Source of the DNA: Omphalotus guepiniiformis
Lineage: Eukaryota; Basidiomycota; Agaricomycetes; Agaricales; Omphalotaceae
Length of the DNA stretch: 64,000 bases
Assembly: GCA_028554645.1 (NCBI GenBank)
Contig: JAQOOI010000042.1
Span: 1-64,000 of the forward strand
Direction of reading: 5' to 3'
Part shown: positions 1-10,941 of the stretch, piece by piece
Position numbering within the stretch: the first letter of the stretch is position 1
Layout of the letters: every line of letters starts with the position of its first letter
Position numbers and translations under genes: made by a program
The notes under the pieces: generated by a model
The model's input: only the letters and a program-made list of their open reading frames with translations
What the model was told of the DNA's origin: nothing
Databases searched by the model: none

Positions 1-2
1 AT

Positions 3-1411
3 CTACTTCGTCATCATTCCTCCAGGTTCGCCCCCAGTTAGGTGTAGGTGCGGGAGAAAGATATCCTCCGAAGTGATGCGGTGGATACGGAGTTGGTCAT
101 GGACGATGGGGAATTGCGGTGTATGAGCCGGCGGTCCCTCGGCAACAGGCCGATGTCGAGAGCGATACAGGGACAGTAGCGCATTAATAAATACCGTTTA
201 AAAACGAAAGTGAAGTCAAGGTAAACGCCTGCAAGTTACACAAGGACATTAGCACCTGGTTTGATACGATAACACCGCACGTGTAATAGAAAGCTCTCAC
301 AAGAGTTTTCCAGCTAATGGGTTCCACAAACCCATTCACGACTTCAGCTATCAACTCGGCACCGACTCGAGCGCGGCCAACTCTAGTTGGGTCTCGATTC
401 ATGCAAAATTCCCAATCGGAGCATGCATCTTTCAAACCCGGAAGTGGTGTATCACAGTGGTTGTTCCGATATTCAAGTGAGCACCTGGCGATTTCTTGCA
501 CGATGTCTGCGTATAAGTTTAGAGTCAGATAGAATCCTATCAACACTGAAAACGAGCATACCCATTGAGTACTCTGAGATCCGATGCTCCACATCACGCT
601 GGACTGTAAGAATAAACTGCAGTACCAGGTAAAGGAAGACGAGAATCAATGAAAGGTTGAAGAAGAATTGCAAATAACTGCAAAAAAGGTTAGACGGTGA
701 TGCTTGGGATGAATCTACTGTCATTACCTACCCCAGGAGTATATATGGCGTGTCAGACTGAGGACCAGGCGGAGTCGGGATATTTAGAGTATAGTGGTTC
801 GATGTATTTTGGGTAATTGGGGTAAGTTCTCTCGTACCGTCTTCGCTCTCGTCGCCACTATCAACCTCGTTGTCAGCCACGGGCTCTCTAGTACGTGAGA
901 GCGCGAGCCGACTGCCGCGGGCCTTGTGGCGAGCTTTATAGACTCTACGCAAAGCCCCCGTCGCCACAGCTCGGTCACTGTCCTGCTTTTGGCTCCTCGG
1001 GTTTTTGGAGGGACTAACTTCAGTCATGTCAATATCTTTGGGTTCACCCTGCATTGAAGGAGGAGGAAACGCGGTGGCAGGGGAAAAGTCTTGTGGTGGT
1101 GCCCATGAGTAGGGCTCATTAGGTCGACGCGATGGAGTTGCAAATATAAATGGAATGTTTCGATTTGCACCGAAACCGAAAGGTGATGCGTTCGTGGGCG
1201 TAAAAGGCGTCAAATCATCGTGAGGTCCTACATAAGAAGTTCAGTCAGAGATAGTTGTCGAACCTTGATTGCTAAAAAGCGCACTTTTTCGAGGAGTACT
1301 GGGATTATCGTCAACCGCTTTCCAAGCAGGTGTCGTACTAGGTCGAGACGTGAATTGAAAGTCCATTGGAGCATCCGTCGACCTTGGAGAGCGAAACATG
1401 TTTGCGCTCAT
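3..1411 (-). CDS. BRL1: BRL1/BRR6-family nuclear envelope protein, 5 exons, with an apparent 1-nt frameshift
   Basis: Exons read as complement of 1264-1411, 732-1227, 562-677, 301-506 and 3-228, all with GT-AG introns. The N-terminus is a low-complexity, Ser/Pro-rich nuclear region. A transmembrane stretch (exon 3, FFFNLSLILVFLYLVLQFIL) is followed by the lumenal Cys domain of Brr6/Brl1 proteins, seen as EIARCSLEYRNNHCD and ACSDWEFCMNRDP, then GRARVGAELIAEVVNGFVEP and a second hydrophobic segment. The family acts in nuclear pore assembly and lipid balance of the nuclear envelope in yeasts. The last exon runs in frame to ...TLTSLSFL and then needs a one-base shift within 197-204 to continue as TVFINALLSLYRSRH and reach the stop at 3-5; the exons sum to 1192 nt, one more than a multiple of three. 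The start MSANMFRSPRST lies 142 bp from divergent CLPP. The first intron (1228-1263) is only 36 nt. BRL1 and BRR6 cannot be told apart by eye. Confidence 0.85.
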
Positions 1412-1553
1412 CGTGAAGAAGGGACAAAGACGAGGACTAGAATAGTCACCAGTGCACTGAGCAAAGTTGTGGTTACGCCTGCTGCATGTGTTTGTCAGCA
1501 TTTACGCGTCAGGTCACGAGAGGGTGTTTTCGTCCACTCAGTCCACTGTGACT
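1412..1553. promoter_or_regulatory. shared divergent promoter of BRL1 and CLPP
   Basis: A 142-bp gap separates the two inferred start codons, so both genes must share upstream sequence. No TATA box or other specific motif is convincing. Confidence 0.5.
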
Positions 1554-2651
1554 ATGTTCCGCTCAGCCTTCTCATCGTCGTATCGACGTTTTAGTCCAAT
1601 TTCTCGCTCATTTCATCCTTTAGCTGGACAATGGTCTACTCCTTCAAGCTCTGGTCTTGTTCCGATAGTCATTGAGCAGACCGTAGGTGCTATGCTACTT
1701 TTCATCCGCCTGCCTTTTCACGTGTAGACAGGGCAGAGGCGAGCGTTCCTACGATATTTTTTCGAGGTTACTACGAGAAAGAGTGATCATGCTCTACGGT
1801 CCAGTGAGCAGTTTGTGCTCAACATCAGGATAAGTCGTAATACTTCTGCAGATACGGGACACAGATTCAACTCTTGTCGTTGCACAAATGCTGTTTTTGG
1901 AAGCGGAGGACACCTCCAAACCCATCCACCTTTATATCAACTCTCCAGGAGGCAGTGTGACAGCTGGGCTAGCTATCTATGATACAGTATGTCTTTCATG
2001 CGTTACTGTGTGCTTGCTATTTTTCAACTGAGTAGATGCAGGTTGGCACCTTTTAAACTCCGGATTTCAATGATATTCAGGTTAAGGTTGATTAGTATGT
2101 TTCCTCGCCTATACATACCTACTGCATAGGTCAGGCCGCCAGCATGGGCTCCCTCCTGCTTTCTGCGGGCGCCCCGGGGAAAAGGCACTGCTTGCCCAAT
2201 GCCAGTATCATGATACATCGTAAGCGGCCGCCCTGTATTTTTCAGGCCAGCTCTCAGATTCTTCAAAGAACCTTCTGGCGGAGCTTCTGGGCAAGCTTCT
2301 GACATCGCGATTCACGCAAAGGAGATTCTGCGTATCAGGGAAGTGTTGACAGGCATTTACCAAAAACATTGCGGAAAACCAGGGGAAAGCCTGGCTGCCG
2401 GATTGGACCGTTTTGGTGCGTATGCGTAGATCAGTTTGGTGCTGTGGCTGTGAGTAGTTAACATTTTAATTCTTGGCACAGAGAAAGCGCTGGAACGTGA
2501 TTATTTCATGACATGTATGTTGTCCCCTCTTGATTTTGCCGACCTACATTGACTAGTGTCCACTCTCTGGATAGCTCAAGAAGCTCTTGATTTTGGTATT
2601 GTCGACGCGATCTTGGAGAAAAGTCCTAAATCGGAGTCTGGTAATCCTTAG
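1554..2651 (+). CDS. CLPP: mitochondrial ATP-dependent Clp protease proteolytic subunit ClpP, 8 exons including a 6-nt microexon
   Basis: Exons 1554-1682, 1732-1803, 1852-1986, 2036-2041, 2096-2219, 2269-2415, 2482-2514 and 2575-2651 join in frame. The protein begins with an Arg/Ser-rich presequence ([20 protein letters not shown]) typical of mitochondrial import. The ClpP core follows: [40 protein letters not shown], the nucleophile region [11 protein letters not shown] (Ser), the His motif ASIMIHQPSGG and the Asp region LERDYFM, so the Ser-His-Asp triad is complete. It forms the barrel peptidase that works with ClpX in the matrix. Exon 4 is six bases (ATGCAG, Met-Gln); without it the conserved DTMQY stretch is lost. 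Many fungi lack ClpP, so its presence is informative. Confidence 0.93.
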
Positions 2652-3444
2652 TACAGACTGCAATGAAACATAAGTTTACAGCGATGTTCAGCCGCTGCAG
2701 GCCGCTTTCATGAGTTTTTCTGGGGCTTTCAATTGAGCTATGTAATTGAATCGTGTGCCTATAATGATCCCGGTGATGGGATCAAGCTCCACTGGATGAG
2801 ACCTACACTGACCTACATACCTGATAGACTGGCTGGGGATTGGCCCACGAAACTTGTACGAGATCTATCTACTACCATTGGTTAAGTACGATCAGATCGT
2901 CCCTATGACCACCTTCCAGTGTACACCCATCAAATATTCAACACAAGTTGAAGTACTTGACAAGATAGTGCGAACTCACTTCCACTCCAGACCGTCGACT
3001 CTATGAGATAACCTAATGAGGGTGGGGATGAAGCAAGCTAGCCGGAACGGAGCGATCAAAGACATGTTTCCGCGTATCCGAGCTTAGCTTGGCGTCGTGG
3101 CAAACCGAAGCGAGCTGACACTGTAAGTACTACAGTACACCAGCTTGCATGCTGCATTTGCTCATACATTGTGCGTAGAAAAATGACAATAGTGCCTATC
3201 GATTCTTCGATTCTTCGAGGTAGAAAAACATACTACTGGAGCCAAGCCGACTATGATCTTCTCAATTATGGCAATATTTTATCTCGTCTTTCAATGAGAG
3301 TGAGACTTGCTCACAGCCCGAGCACAGCGCTAAAACCCTTCCCTATTATGTCCCTGGTTCGAGGCGAATGACTAAGTTATGAATATAGGAGATCATAGAG
3401 CTCGGCGCCCACTCAGACATTGCCCCCCTCTTTTTCGGACTACC
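2652..3444. other. intergenic region, no gene recognised
   Basis: This is CLPP 3' flank followed by the presumed promoter of the next plus-strand gene. Short open frames here have no recognisable family, codon pattern or splice context. Confidence 0.5.
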
Positions 3445-5379
3445 ATGCATTTGCTTCTGGTCTTCAGTCTCATATACTTGCTTGACAATTCGTGCCCTGC
3501 TGTTGCACGATACCAGAGGCGAGATGCACCTTCCTTGCAGCCACTCAACATACCAGTCAAGCTCGACCAGAATCGGTATTCAGTCGGTGTTGTAATGGTA
3601 CGTAAATGTCATTCCATGCCTCATGATTCTTTTTGCAGACAATGCTGTAGGGCTCTAATCAGCAATCCTTCGACTTCGCTTTGTCCACCAGTACTGGCTA
3701 CAGTGCGGTAGCAGGAACTGGATGTAATTCATGCAACGATGTTCCAAGGTTAGCAATCTTGATCTACTTTTTCCTAGCATACACGTCTGAAGGTCACTGT
3801 GTCCATTAGCTACAATGCCTCAGCTTCCTCTACTTCGCAGAACCTTCCCGGCTCACAGGGCGTTTCTTTCGTGCAAAGTAATGCAAGTGGGAACCTGATA
3901 AGGGAAAATTGTGGACTGACTCAGTCCAATGGATCTGCGTGGGCTTATCCTAATCAAACACGTATGTGTCCCAGAGTATCTCGAAGTTTTGGTGGACTTC
4001 TGAACACAATGATCCAGTGATAATGGCCAACCAGTCCACCGACCTGTTCACACCAGGGATCTCGGGCGTCATTGGACTAGGCAATAACGGTCAGTGTTGT
4101 CATTAGTAATGTCGTACGTCGCGACTTACTCTTATTATACACGTAGCACGAGGCGGAGATTTTTCCTCGACTGTGTATAGTGGCTGGCTTTCTAGACATC
4201 CGTCTAGATCTAATTTCACCTTTGGAATGGCTCTGAATACTCCGAATCAAGGATCCTCTTCAGATGGCGGCGTTCTTCACTGGCTAGCACCTGATCCCTC
4301 ATTCTATCAAGGCGATGTCTCTTGGAAGACTCTATCCCCGTTCAATTCCTCTTCATCAGTGCAGTCTGACTGGTTCATTGACATGGACGGTTTCTGGTTC
4401 ATGAGCGCAAACGGCCCCAATATATCTGAAACCGGAAGTCTTTTAACAGTTGTGGACCCTTACTATAGTACTATGACCTTTCCGCAATCTATATCGCGTG
4501 TAATTTGCGAGTCTCTTCTGTTTCTCTTTTACTACGGATATCTGATCAACATACATAGATGGAAATGTTAACGGCGCGTCTCTGTTGCCCGCAAACTCCT
4601 CAACCAATATTTGGACAGTCCCATGTAACACGCAGATGCGCCTCGCACTCACCTTTGGCTCGTTGTCTGTCACTTTAGACGAGAGCACACTGGTGGCGCA
4701 ATCAGGGAATCTCTGTTTTGGGACAATCGAGCAATGGGCCGACCCAGATGTCGCAGAATATGTCTTGGGTTCTAGCGTCGTCTCTGCACTGTACATGTAA
4801 GTATCATAGTGCATGTTATTCCTCACTCGTCAATTGATACATGTTATACATTGCAGCATCTTCTCTATGTCTAGTTCAAACGGAACTATTGGGTTCGCTC
4901 AGCGAAAAAGTTCAAGCAGTGGTCTTTCTGGTGGTGCTATTGCAGGCATTGTGCTGGGAGCCCTTGCTTTTGTTATTGCATCAATTACTCTCGGTATACT
5001 GCTTTATCGAATATGCGCACGACGACGAAAGAGATCAACTCAGCAGAACGGCGATCGTCCTGAAACTCCACCTGCAGTGGTGCAAGCGCCGATGTCCCCG
5101 ATGTCTGGCAGAAGTGATGAAAATGCTATTCTTTTGCCGTGGGGCGTCAGCTCTCTTCCCAGCTCGCCAGGTTCTCCTAGTTGGACCTTAACCTATAACG
5201 ATACCGCATCCAATCATGAGGGTCAAGTGATAACTATTTCTCCCAGTTATACTCACCCAGATGGATCAGATGTGGAGACGCTCCCTCCGTATGTGGCAGG
5301 ATCTCACAATGACAGCAGGCCAGTATCGGTACCTTTATCCCCTCCCAGAGATCGGAAGCGTCGAAGTCAACTGGCATGA
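3445..5379 (+). CDS. secreted, membrane-anchored aspartic-peptidase-fold protein lacking catalytic motifs, 7 exons
   Basis: Exons 3445-3597, 3663-3748, 3810-3961, 4018-4089, 4147-4497, 4559-4796 and 4857-5379 give 524 residues. An N-terminal signal peptide (MHLLLVFSLIYLLDNSCPAV) is followed by a pepsin-like layout: VGVVMQSFDFALSTSTGYS where DTGS is expected, a conserved GISGVIGLGNN segment, TVVDPYYSTMTFP where the second DTG is expected, and the C-terminal VVSALYIIFSM plus IGFA elements. Near residue 370 a Gly/Ser linker leads into one transmembrane helix (GIVLGALAFVIASITLGILL), a basic stop-transfer RRRKR and a Pro/Ser-rich cytoplasmic tail. The fold assignment rests on these spaced landmarks. 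Both catalytic triplets are altered (STG; DPY), so a pseudo-peptidase, perhaps a cell-surface binding or sensing protein, is inferred. Many N-x-S/T sites fit an extracellular domain. Confidence 0.75.
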
Positions 5380-5460
5380 TAAATTTACTAGCACTTGCAG
5401 ATCTTTTTTTCTATGAGGTCGGTTTATTGTAGTGACTTATCAGCACATTTTTAGCCTAAT

Positions 5461-5779
5461 GTGAATGTTGTAGTGTTTTAATCAGTCAGGATGCTTAGTA
5501 TTTTAAAATATGAGTACATCATCTCCTCAATCCGTTGTATATCGTATCATCCACCCAGTTCGTGCGAGACTGATGAGAAGGTTGGCCAGATGGCCGAGAA
5601 TGTCTGTTTACTGGCGGTATGCGAATGTTGTACTGTTCTAATCAGTCAGACTACTTGGTTTTAAAATATGAGTACATCATCTCCTCAATCCATTGTATAT
5701 CGTATCATCCACCCAGTTCGTGCGAGACTGACGAGAAGGTTGGCCAGATGGCCGGGAATGTCTATTTACTGGCGGTGCT
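5461..5779. repeat. two-copy tandem duplication, about 160-bp unit
   Basis: Copy 1 starts at 5461 and copy 2 at 5621. Both contain AATGTTGTA, TTTTAATCAGTCAG-like and GGCCAGATGGCCG segments with scattered mismatches. The repeat lies between the convergent 3' ends of the aspartic-protease-like and ADAM genes, so it probably adds untranslated or terminator-region sequence. Confidence 0.85.
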
Positions 5780-5846
5780 TGCAATGTAGGAACGCTAGGG
5801 GTTACTGTTTCAACCATCGAATGAAGTCGGTGAAGTGAATTTACAC

Positions 5847-8800
5847 TCACGAATTGGGAGCGCCTGCACCACTACCGAGTCGTTGATGGTGCATAGAAGG
5901 CCCAGGTGTTATGACCACAGGTACATTCGTGCGCTTCCGACGAAGTATACATCGGCGAATAGCTGTCATACGTTTAGCTTGTGCTCGAGGGAATGGGCCT
6001 TGAATACAAACCTTGGATGATTGCCCATAAAAGGAGAAGCAATACAATCCCAGCAACTACAGTTACTGGAATTGCTATTTGCAAGTTCGACGTGTACCAT
6101 GCCTAAATTCGAGATGAGTTTATGTGGAAACACTGACAATATGTCTTACCTTTGCAGTGTCAAGTAAACTGCCACTCTGGCAATTTCCGGATGAGCAGGT
6201 GCCGCCATAACCTACATGGATTAGCAATGCAATAGGGAATATAAAACAGGCAAACAACGACGAACCACAAGGAGAGCCATTGATAAGCATCGTAGAAAGC
6301 ACAACGCAGGAATTAGTATTATTTGGATCTTGACAAGTGATTTGACAAGTATTCTGGTGGCTTGGACAAGCGCTTGTGAGTCCCATGCTCGCGCCTACGG
6401 ACTGACATTGCTGAGCAACAGAAGTGCATTGTCCGGAAGCGCAAGTTAATCCATTGCTACCACAAGACTGTCCATTCGGCGCGACTATGTCCGTCGGGCA
6501 GGACGAGGAATTGCCGGTGCACATCTCAGCGGGATCACAGACACTGTTCTTTGACGATCTACAAACTTGTGTAGAAGGTGCAAAGGAACACTATTGGACC
6601 ATCAACTTCATGAATGAGAAAGCCATCACTATTCTACGAACACTGCGTGGTGCAACAAGGGCTTGAATCTGGATCGCATTGCGCACCATTCCGGAACTTG
6701 CAGGTTGTTGAATCGCAACATGAAGATGTAACATTACTTCCAGGGTCGCCTGAATGAGAATGAAGTTGAAGAAGTCGGATACATTTAGAGGATGCACTAC
6801 GAGACTTACAATCCTCGCCCTCCTCAACAATCCCATTCCCACACTGTTGCAAAGAAATGACCTTGAGTGACGAGTCCGAAGGATCGACCAAACAGGATGT
6901 GTCAGTTTTACCACCAGAACTGCTACCACTCATGAGAGAACCTGTATAAAGGTAGTCAGAACTTATATTCATGAATGGGGTGAAGATGGGAGCTCACAGA
7001 TATTTCCAACACTGCAAGGGCTGAAGTTCTTTTCCCCTGACTGTTAAGATATCAGAATGACGACTTAGTCGCTGTGAACACCAAGGTCATCGAATGGACT
7101 CACTTGAGCTACGGGGCTCATGATGAATTGCGCATTCGCGTCACAAGACGAGGTGGATAGAGGACAACAAGATGTAGTGGAATTGCATCCATCCGCACAG
7201 TCATGCTGAAACTCACTGGTCAGAGGACGAAGAGGACTGAAGTGAACGACCTACAATGGCGCCAAAGTTATGCCCTATTTCATGTGCGACGACCTGCCAT
7301 TCGGTGAGGCCTGCAGTGGAGACCCCAGTCCCAGATGAAACGGATCCGGTGCTTCCGGATGCTGACTGCTGGCATCTGAGGCAAAGTAATTATGCGTGAC
7401 ATTAACGGGATTTTTTGAAGAGTACGAACAAGGTACCAAGCCAAGCAATCCCAACTTCGGTGCCAGTAGGGCATCCGCTCCTGCATGATTGTCAGACTAC
7501 TAATTCATGATAGAGAGAAGATTAACAGACTTACATTAGATGCCATAGGCCAATACTATCGTTACCCTTCTGACCTCGCCATTGCGAGAACAGCGACAGT
7601 CTATCGTTCAAAGTTACGCTACTGCAATCAACGTTCCATGGTATGGAAGAGTCGGCAGTTGAAGGGCACCTGAAAAACCAAATATCAACTGAGAAATACA
7701 ACCCAATTACAGGCTATGGTATGTACGTGGAATTCATGACTTGCAGCTCAACGATTCCAAGGCTCACATTGAAGGTGTTCTAAACTAATCGTTAGTACAG
7801 CGACGGAAGCTAACGCATTCGACTAGCCTTGTACAATGAACTCGCCGAATTCCAATCTGTCAAGATCTGGGAGGTGGCGTTTGAGGTTCCACCATAGTTT
7901 GACACGTATTTACAATCCGCAGCAACACCCATGTACAGCTGTGTCTTGTGAGCACTCAGGAAAAAAAGGCCAAGATATGGTATACGTACAAGCCTCTGAG
8001 AAGTCGGGCACCCGGCAGTGCTGCCAATACTTCCAGCAAAGTTGTAAAGGTACGCTATATTGAGCATCTCCGTATATTCGGGTAAATTCAATACCTACTT
8101 GGAAGATGAGCCACTTCCAGCCACGTCGTCTCGACGAAAAAGAGAGAAATTGCCAAAGGGACTGAATGATGTACCTTGAGGTGTAAAGGGCTTTTGCAAG
8201 ACGGGATTTAGGAGAGGATCCGTATTGAAAGGCAGGTCATCATGTCCGCAAACGTGAGGTACGGAGGTAGCACCAATATGAGAAGGCTCGTCCTCGGGAG
8301 ACATCAGATCGGAGTCTCGCCAAATGACCAACGAAGAATCAATCTCATCTACAGAATGAACAATGTCGGGATCAAGTTCATGTTTATTGCGCAGATAATT
8401 GTCTTTAGTCATGATATGATGGACTATGCCGTTGACAGAGAAAGCGCCCTCGAAAATGGGAGCTATACCCTGGTCCATGTCGCCTTGATGGTGTACCATT
8501 ATACGGGCCCATCCAAGTTCCGACGGAGAGTAAGATGGTCGGGGCAAAACGCCCGCCGCATCTTCCCTTAATCTCGCAACGGAATCATCCCCATGAATGA
8601 CCTCTCCCCAATACGCTTTGACCGTTTCGCGGAGCAAAGGTTTCGTATCTGAAACATATGGGCGTCCGTCCGAGTCGAGGGAATAGTATGTGATTCTTGC
8701 GGCAGGATGAACGAGGTGATCATTGGGGCGTAGGTGAAGAAAGTACGTTTCATCGAAAGCAGATATTATCAGACGAAAGGAATCGCTGTAGCGGAGTGTG

Positions 8801-9086
8801 TTTGAACGAGGAGTGAGTAGCTGATGCTTGTCGAATGCTGACACAGCGGAGGTATATCTTGGATGTTGATGTCGGGGTAGAATTTCAAGGGAAAGTGTAG
8901 AGGGGTGTGCAAATCTCTTCAGTCGGCCAGCAGGCTTGCTAGAAGCTGTGAATTTGTCGCTTCGTCAGAGGACGATCCCCGAGCGCTAGAACGACTGAAA
9001 CCGAACTTGTACTTACCTGACGAAAGATCGACTACAAACAGCAGGAGCACGACGGCCAGCGCATAACATGTAGAGAAAGTAAACAT
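5847..9086 (-). CDS. ADAM-family metalloprotease (reprolysin), about 16 exons
   Basis: Exons (complement) are 9017-9086, 8099-8945, 7990-8020, 7828-7938, 7727-7779, 7535-7669, 7430-7480, 7255-7375, 7104-7205, 6998-7040, 6810-6941, 6638-6749, about 6266-6558 or -6590, 6150-6211, 6012-6102 and 5847-5962. Domains in order: a signal peptide ([19 protein letters not shown]), a propeptide, and the catalytic domain with zinc motif [12 protein letters not shown] (split by an intron) and Met-turn FIMSP. A disintegrin region ([15 protein letters not shown]), a Cys-rich region, one transmembrane helix ([20 protein letters not shown]) and a short basic tail follow. All catalytic residues are present, so this is an active-looking type I membrane sheddase. 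One intron (7780-7827) needs a GC donor. The junction after 6638 cannot be joined in frame with GT-AG without either losing about 11 residues (acceptor at 6559) or using a non-canonical site. Confidence 0.92.
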
Positions 9087-9605
9087 CAAAGAAATGACCG
9101 CCTAGATGATGAAGGTCAGAAACAAGTTAGATGGAAAGGCAGGTCTCTAAAGCTTGGCTCTCGGGAGCCTGATTCAGCACAGGATATAAATGCCGCGCTG
9201 TTCAAGGGTCCACGATCGATAGACTGACGTGAAACATACCTGCGGTAAGTGAGAAATAGAAAAGGCAGAAAGGAAAGACCTGAAGAGAACCAAGTGCACA
9301 GGCCAGTGGACGTTTCCCTTGAAGAATCGTTCACTGCGACGCACTACCCCTCAGCGGCGGAATATACCAGTTTCCAGGCCGCTTGATCGAAATCGCTACA
9401 ATTATGTAATCCATTTAATAGCGCAGCATTCACGCTTAGATATAAAATTGTAAAGAAAGCCATGTTCTGACGGTGCCATGTAAATACAGTCTCGCTAGAA
9501 TAATGGTACGTATCCAATACATAGTATGATCATCGTCACAAAGTCCTTCCAAGTCTCATCCAGAGAGGGGTTGGAACATTCAACTTCAACACAGAGGTGT
9601 ATGGA
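9087..9605. other. intergenic region, no gene recognised
   Basis: This is ADAM upstream sequence and 3' flank of the next minus-strand gene. I see no supported coding exon. Confidence 0.5.
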
Positions 9606-10941
9606 CTAGTACTGTCGGCTGAAAGTACGCTTGTTACCTTTGCGCTGTAAAAGAGGATCAGTGAGAGACTCGAGGGGGTAGCAGAAATTACACGTACGCC
9701 TTTACCTGCGCCTTTACCTGTACCCTTAGCTGCGGTGCCAGTGGCTGCGGTGGTGCCAGTGCTACCATTGGCCGTCTAAATATATGTTTCGATGAGTAAA
9801 TTCAAGGCCTTAAAAGACGACGCCACGTACGTTGGACGCTGCATTGTTGTTGTTCCCTCCGTTAGCTGAGACGGAGAAATACACGCAATCATCAAGAGAG
9901 CCATGTTGTGCGACAGGGACAATCGCGGGCTGGTGGTTGGACGATGAATTGATCGAACACATTCTGTAGGCACCCGAGGGGAGACCATCAGTGACATCAG
10001 CGGTAACTACACCATTCTGCGCGGCCGTGTTAATTCCCTGTAGAGCGCAATGAGTTAAGTACGAAGATGATAATTTCGCGCTTCCACCTTGAAGAATGCA
10101 AACTTCTGCGGATCGGTTGGTGTGGTCTGTCCAAGCGAGTTCAGAGCTTCAACCACAACGTGACTATGCCCAATGATTTGGCCTTTGCTATTCAGCTGCT
10201 GTGGGGCGGCAAAATAGTTCTGTTGAGCATTGACAAAGTTGCCGGTCTCTATGTTGGTAATTGCCATCTTGATCGTGAATGCCTTGTTCGCAGCTATAGT
10301 CCCGCCGTTGGCGGGAAAGGTGAACTTGGCGGATGGCATATTACCAACGGCGGGAATCGCTCCAATAGGGGCAGGGTTGCATGATCCGGTTTGAATCTGC
10401 TTCCCATCTGAGTGATTATCAGTAAGAGAAGGTCAATGCGGCCAGAACTCTTTGCATACTGGTGATAGGCAGATTAGGGTAGGTCAAACAGAAATTGATG
10501 AAATTGTTTGTCGATGTCAGAGACGGGACCTGGCCTGATCATAATTCAAGCAAGTGACAAAATCAGAGGAACAGCAACTTACCCGCTTCCGGCTGGTCCT
10601 GACCATTGTTTGCGAATCCGGTGGCAATAACTTTAGAGTCCAATGCTACCAATGCAGTATGAGATAGGGTAACCAGAGTCATGAAAAAGCCGCATACTGA
10701 GAGACTTCTGAGGGTCGTTGTTGGTATTGCCATTATTGTTGGTTTTGGCGGCGTTCTGGGTATTCTGGCTTGCGTTCTTGTTCTGATTCCCACCGTTCTG
10801 AGATTTCTTTCCCCCACCAAAAGCACGACCGAAAGCGCGACCCACGACAAAGGAACCAGAATCAGAGATAGGTTCCGCCGATATCTGAGTTATGAGAGGC
10901 AGAACCACAAGAAAAGACGAAAGGCAAGGCAGAAACTTCAT
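9606..10941 (-). CDS. secreted protein of unknown function, conserved in Agaricomycetes, 7 exons
   Basis: Exons (complement) are 10698-10941, 10583-10645, 10460-10534, 10088-10407, 9831-10037, 9698-9775 and 9606-9644, giving 341 residues with every phase matching. A signal peptide (MKFLPCLSSFLVVLPLITQI) precedes a Gln/Asn-rich low-complexity segment. The globular part contains ATGFANNGQD, SLTSTNNFINFC, MPSAKFTFPANGG, GNFVNAQQNYFAAPQQL, GQIIGHSHVVVE and VAQHGSLDDCVYFSV. I recall very similar proteins in many mushroom-forming fungi, but no biochemical function. The tail is Gly/Thr/Ala/Lys-rich and ends RKGNKRTFSRQY with no obvious GPI signal. Four Cys are spread through the core. A cell-wall or matrix role is only a guess. 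Confidence 0.85.

Noticed and set aside
3171..3371. Possible small protein upstream of the aspartic-protease-like gene
   Set aside because: There is no family resemblance and no conserved context, and it fits promoter sequence as well.
6559..6637. Simple acceptance of the canonical ADAM intron
   Set aside because: It is in frame but removes a conserved Cys-containing stretch, so it is reported as an alternative rather than the main model.
8242..8571. Plus-strand frame of 109 codons
   Set aside because: It lies entirely antisense to the large second exon of the ADAM gene, and nothing in it is recognisable.
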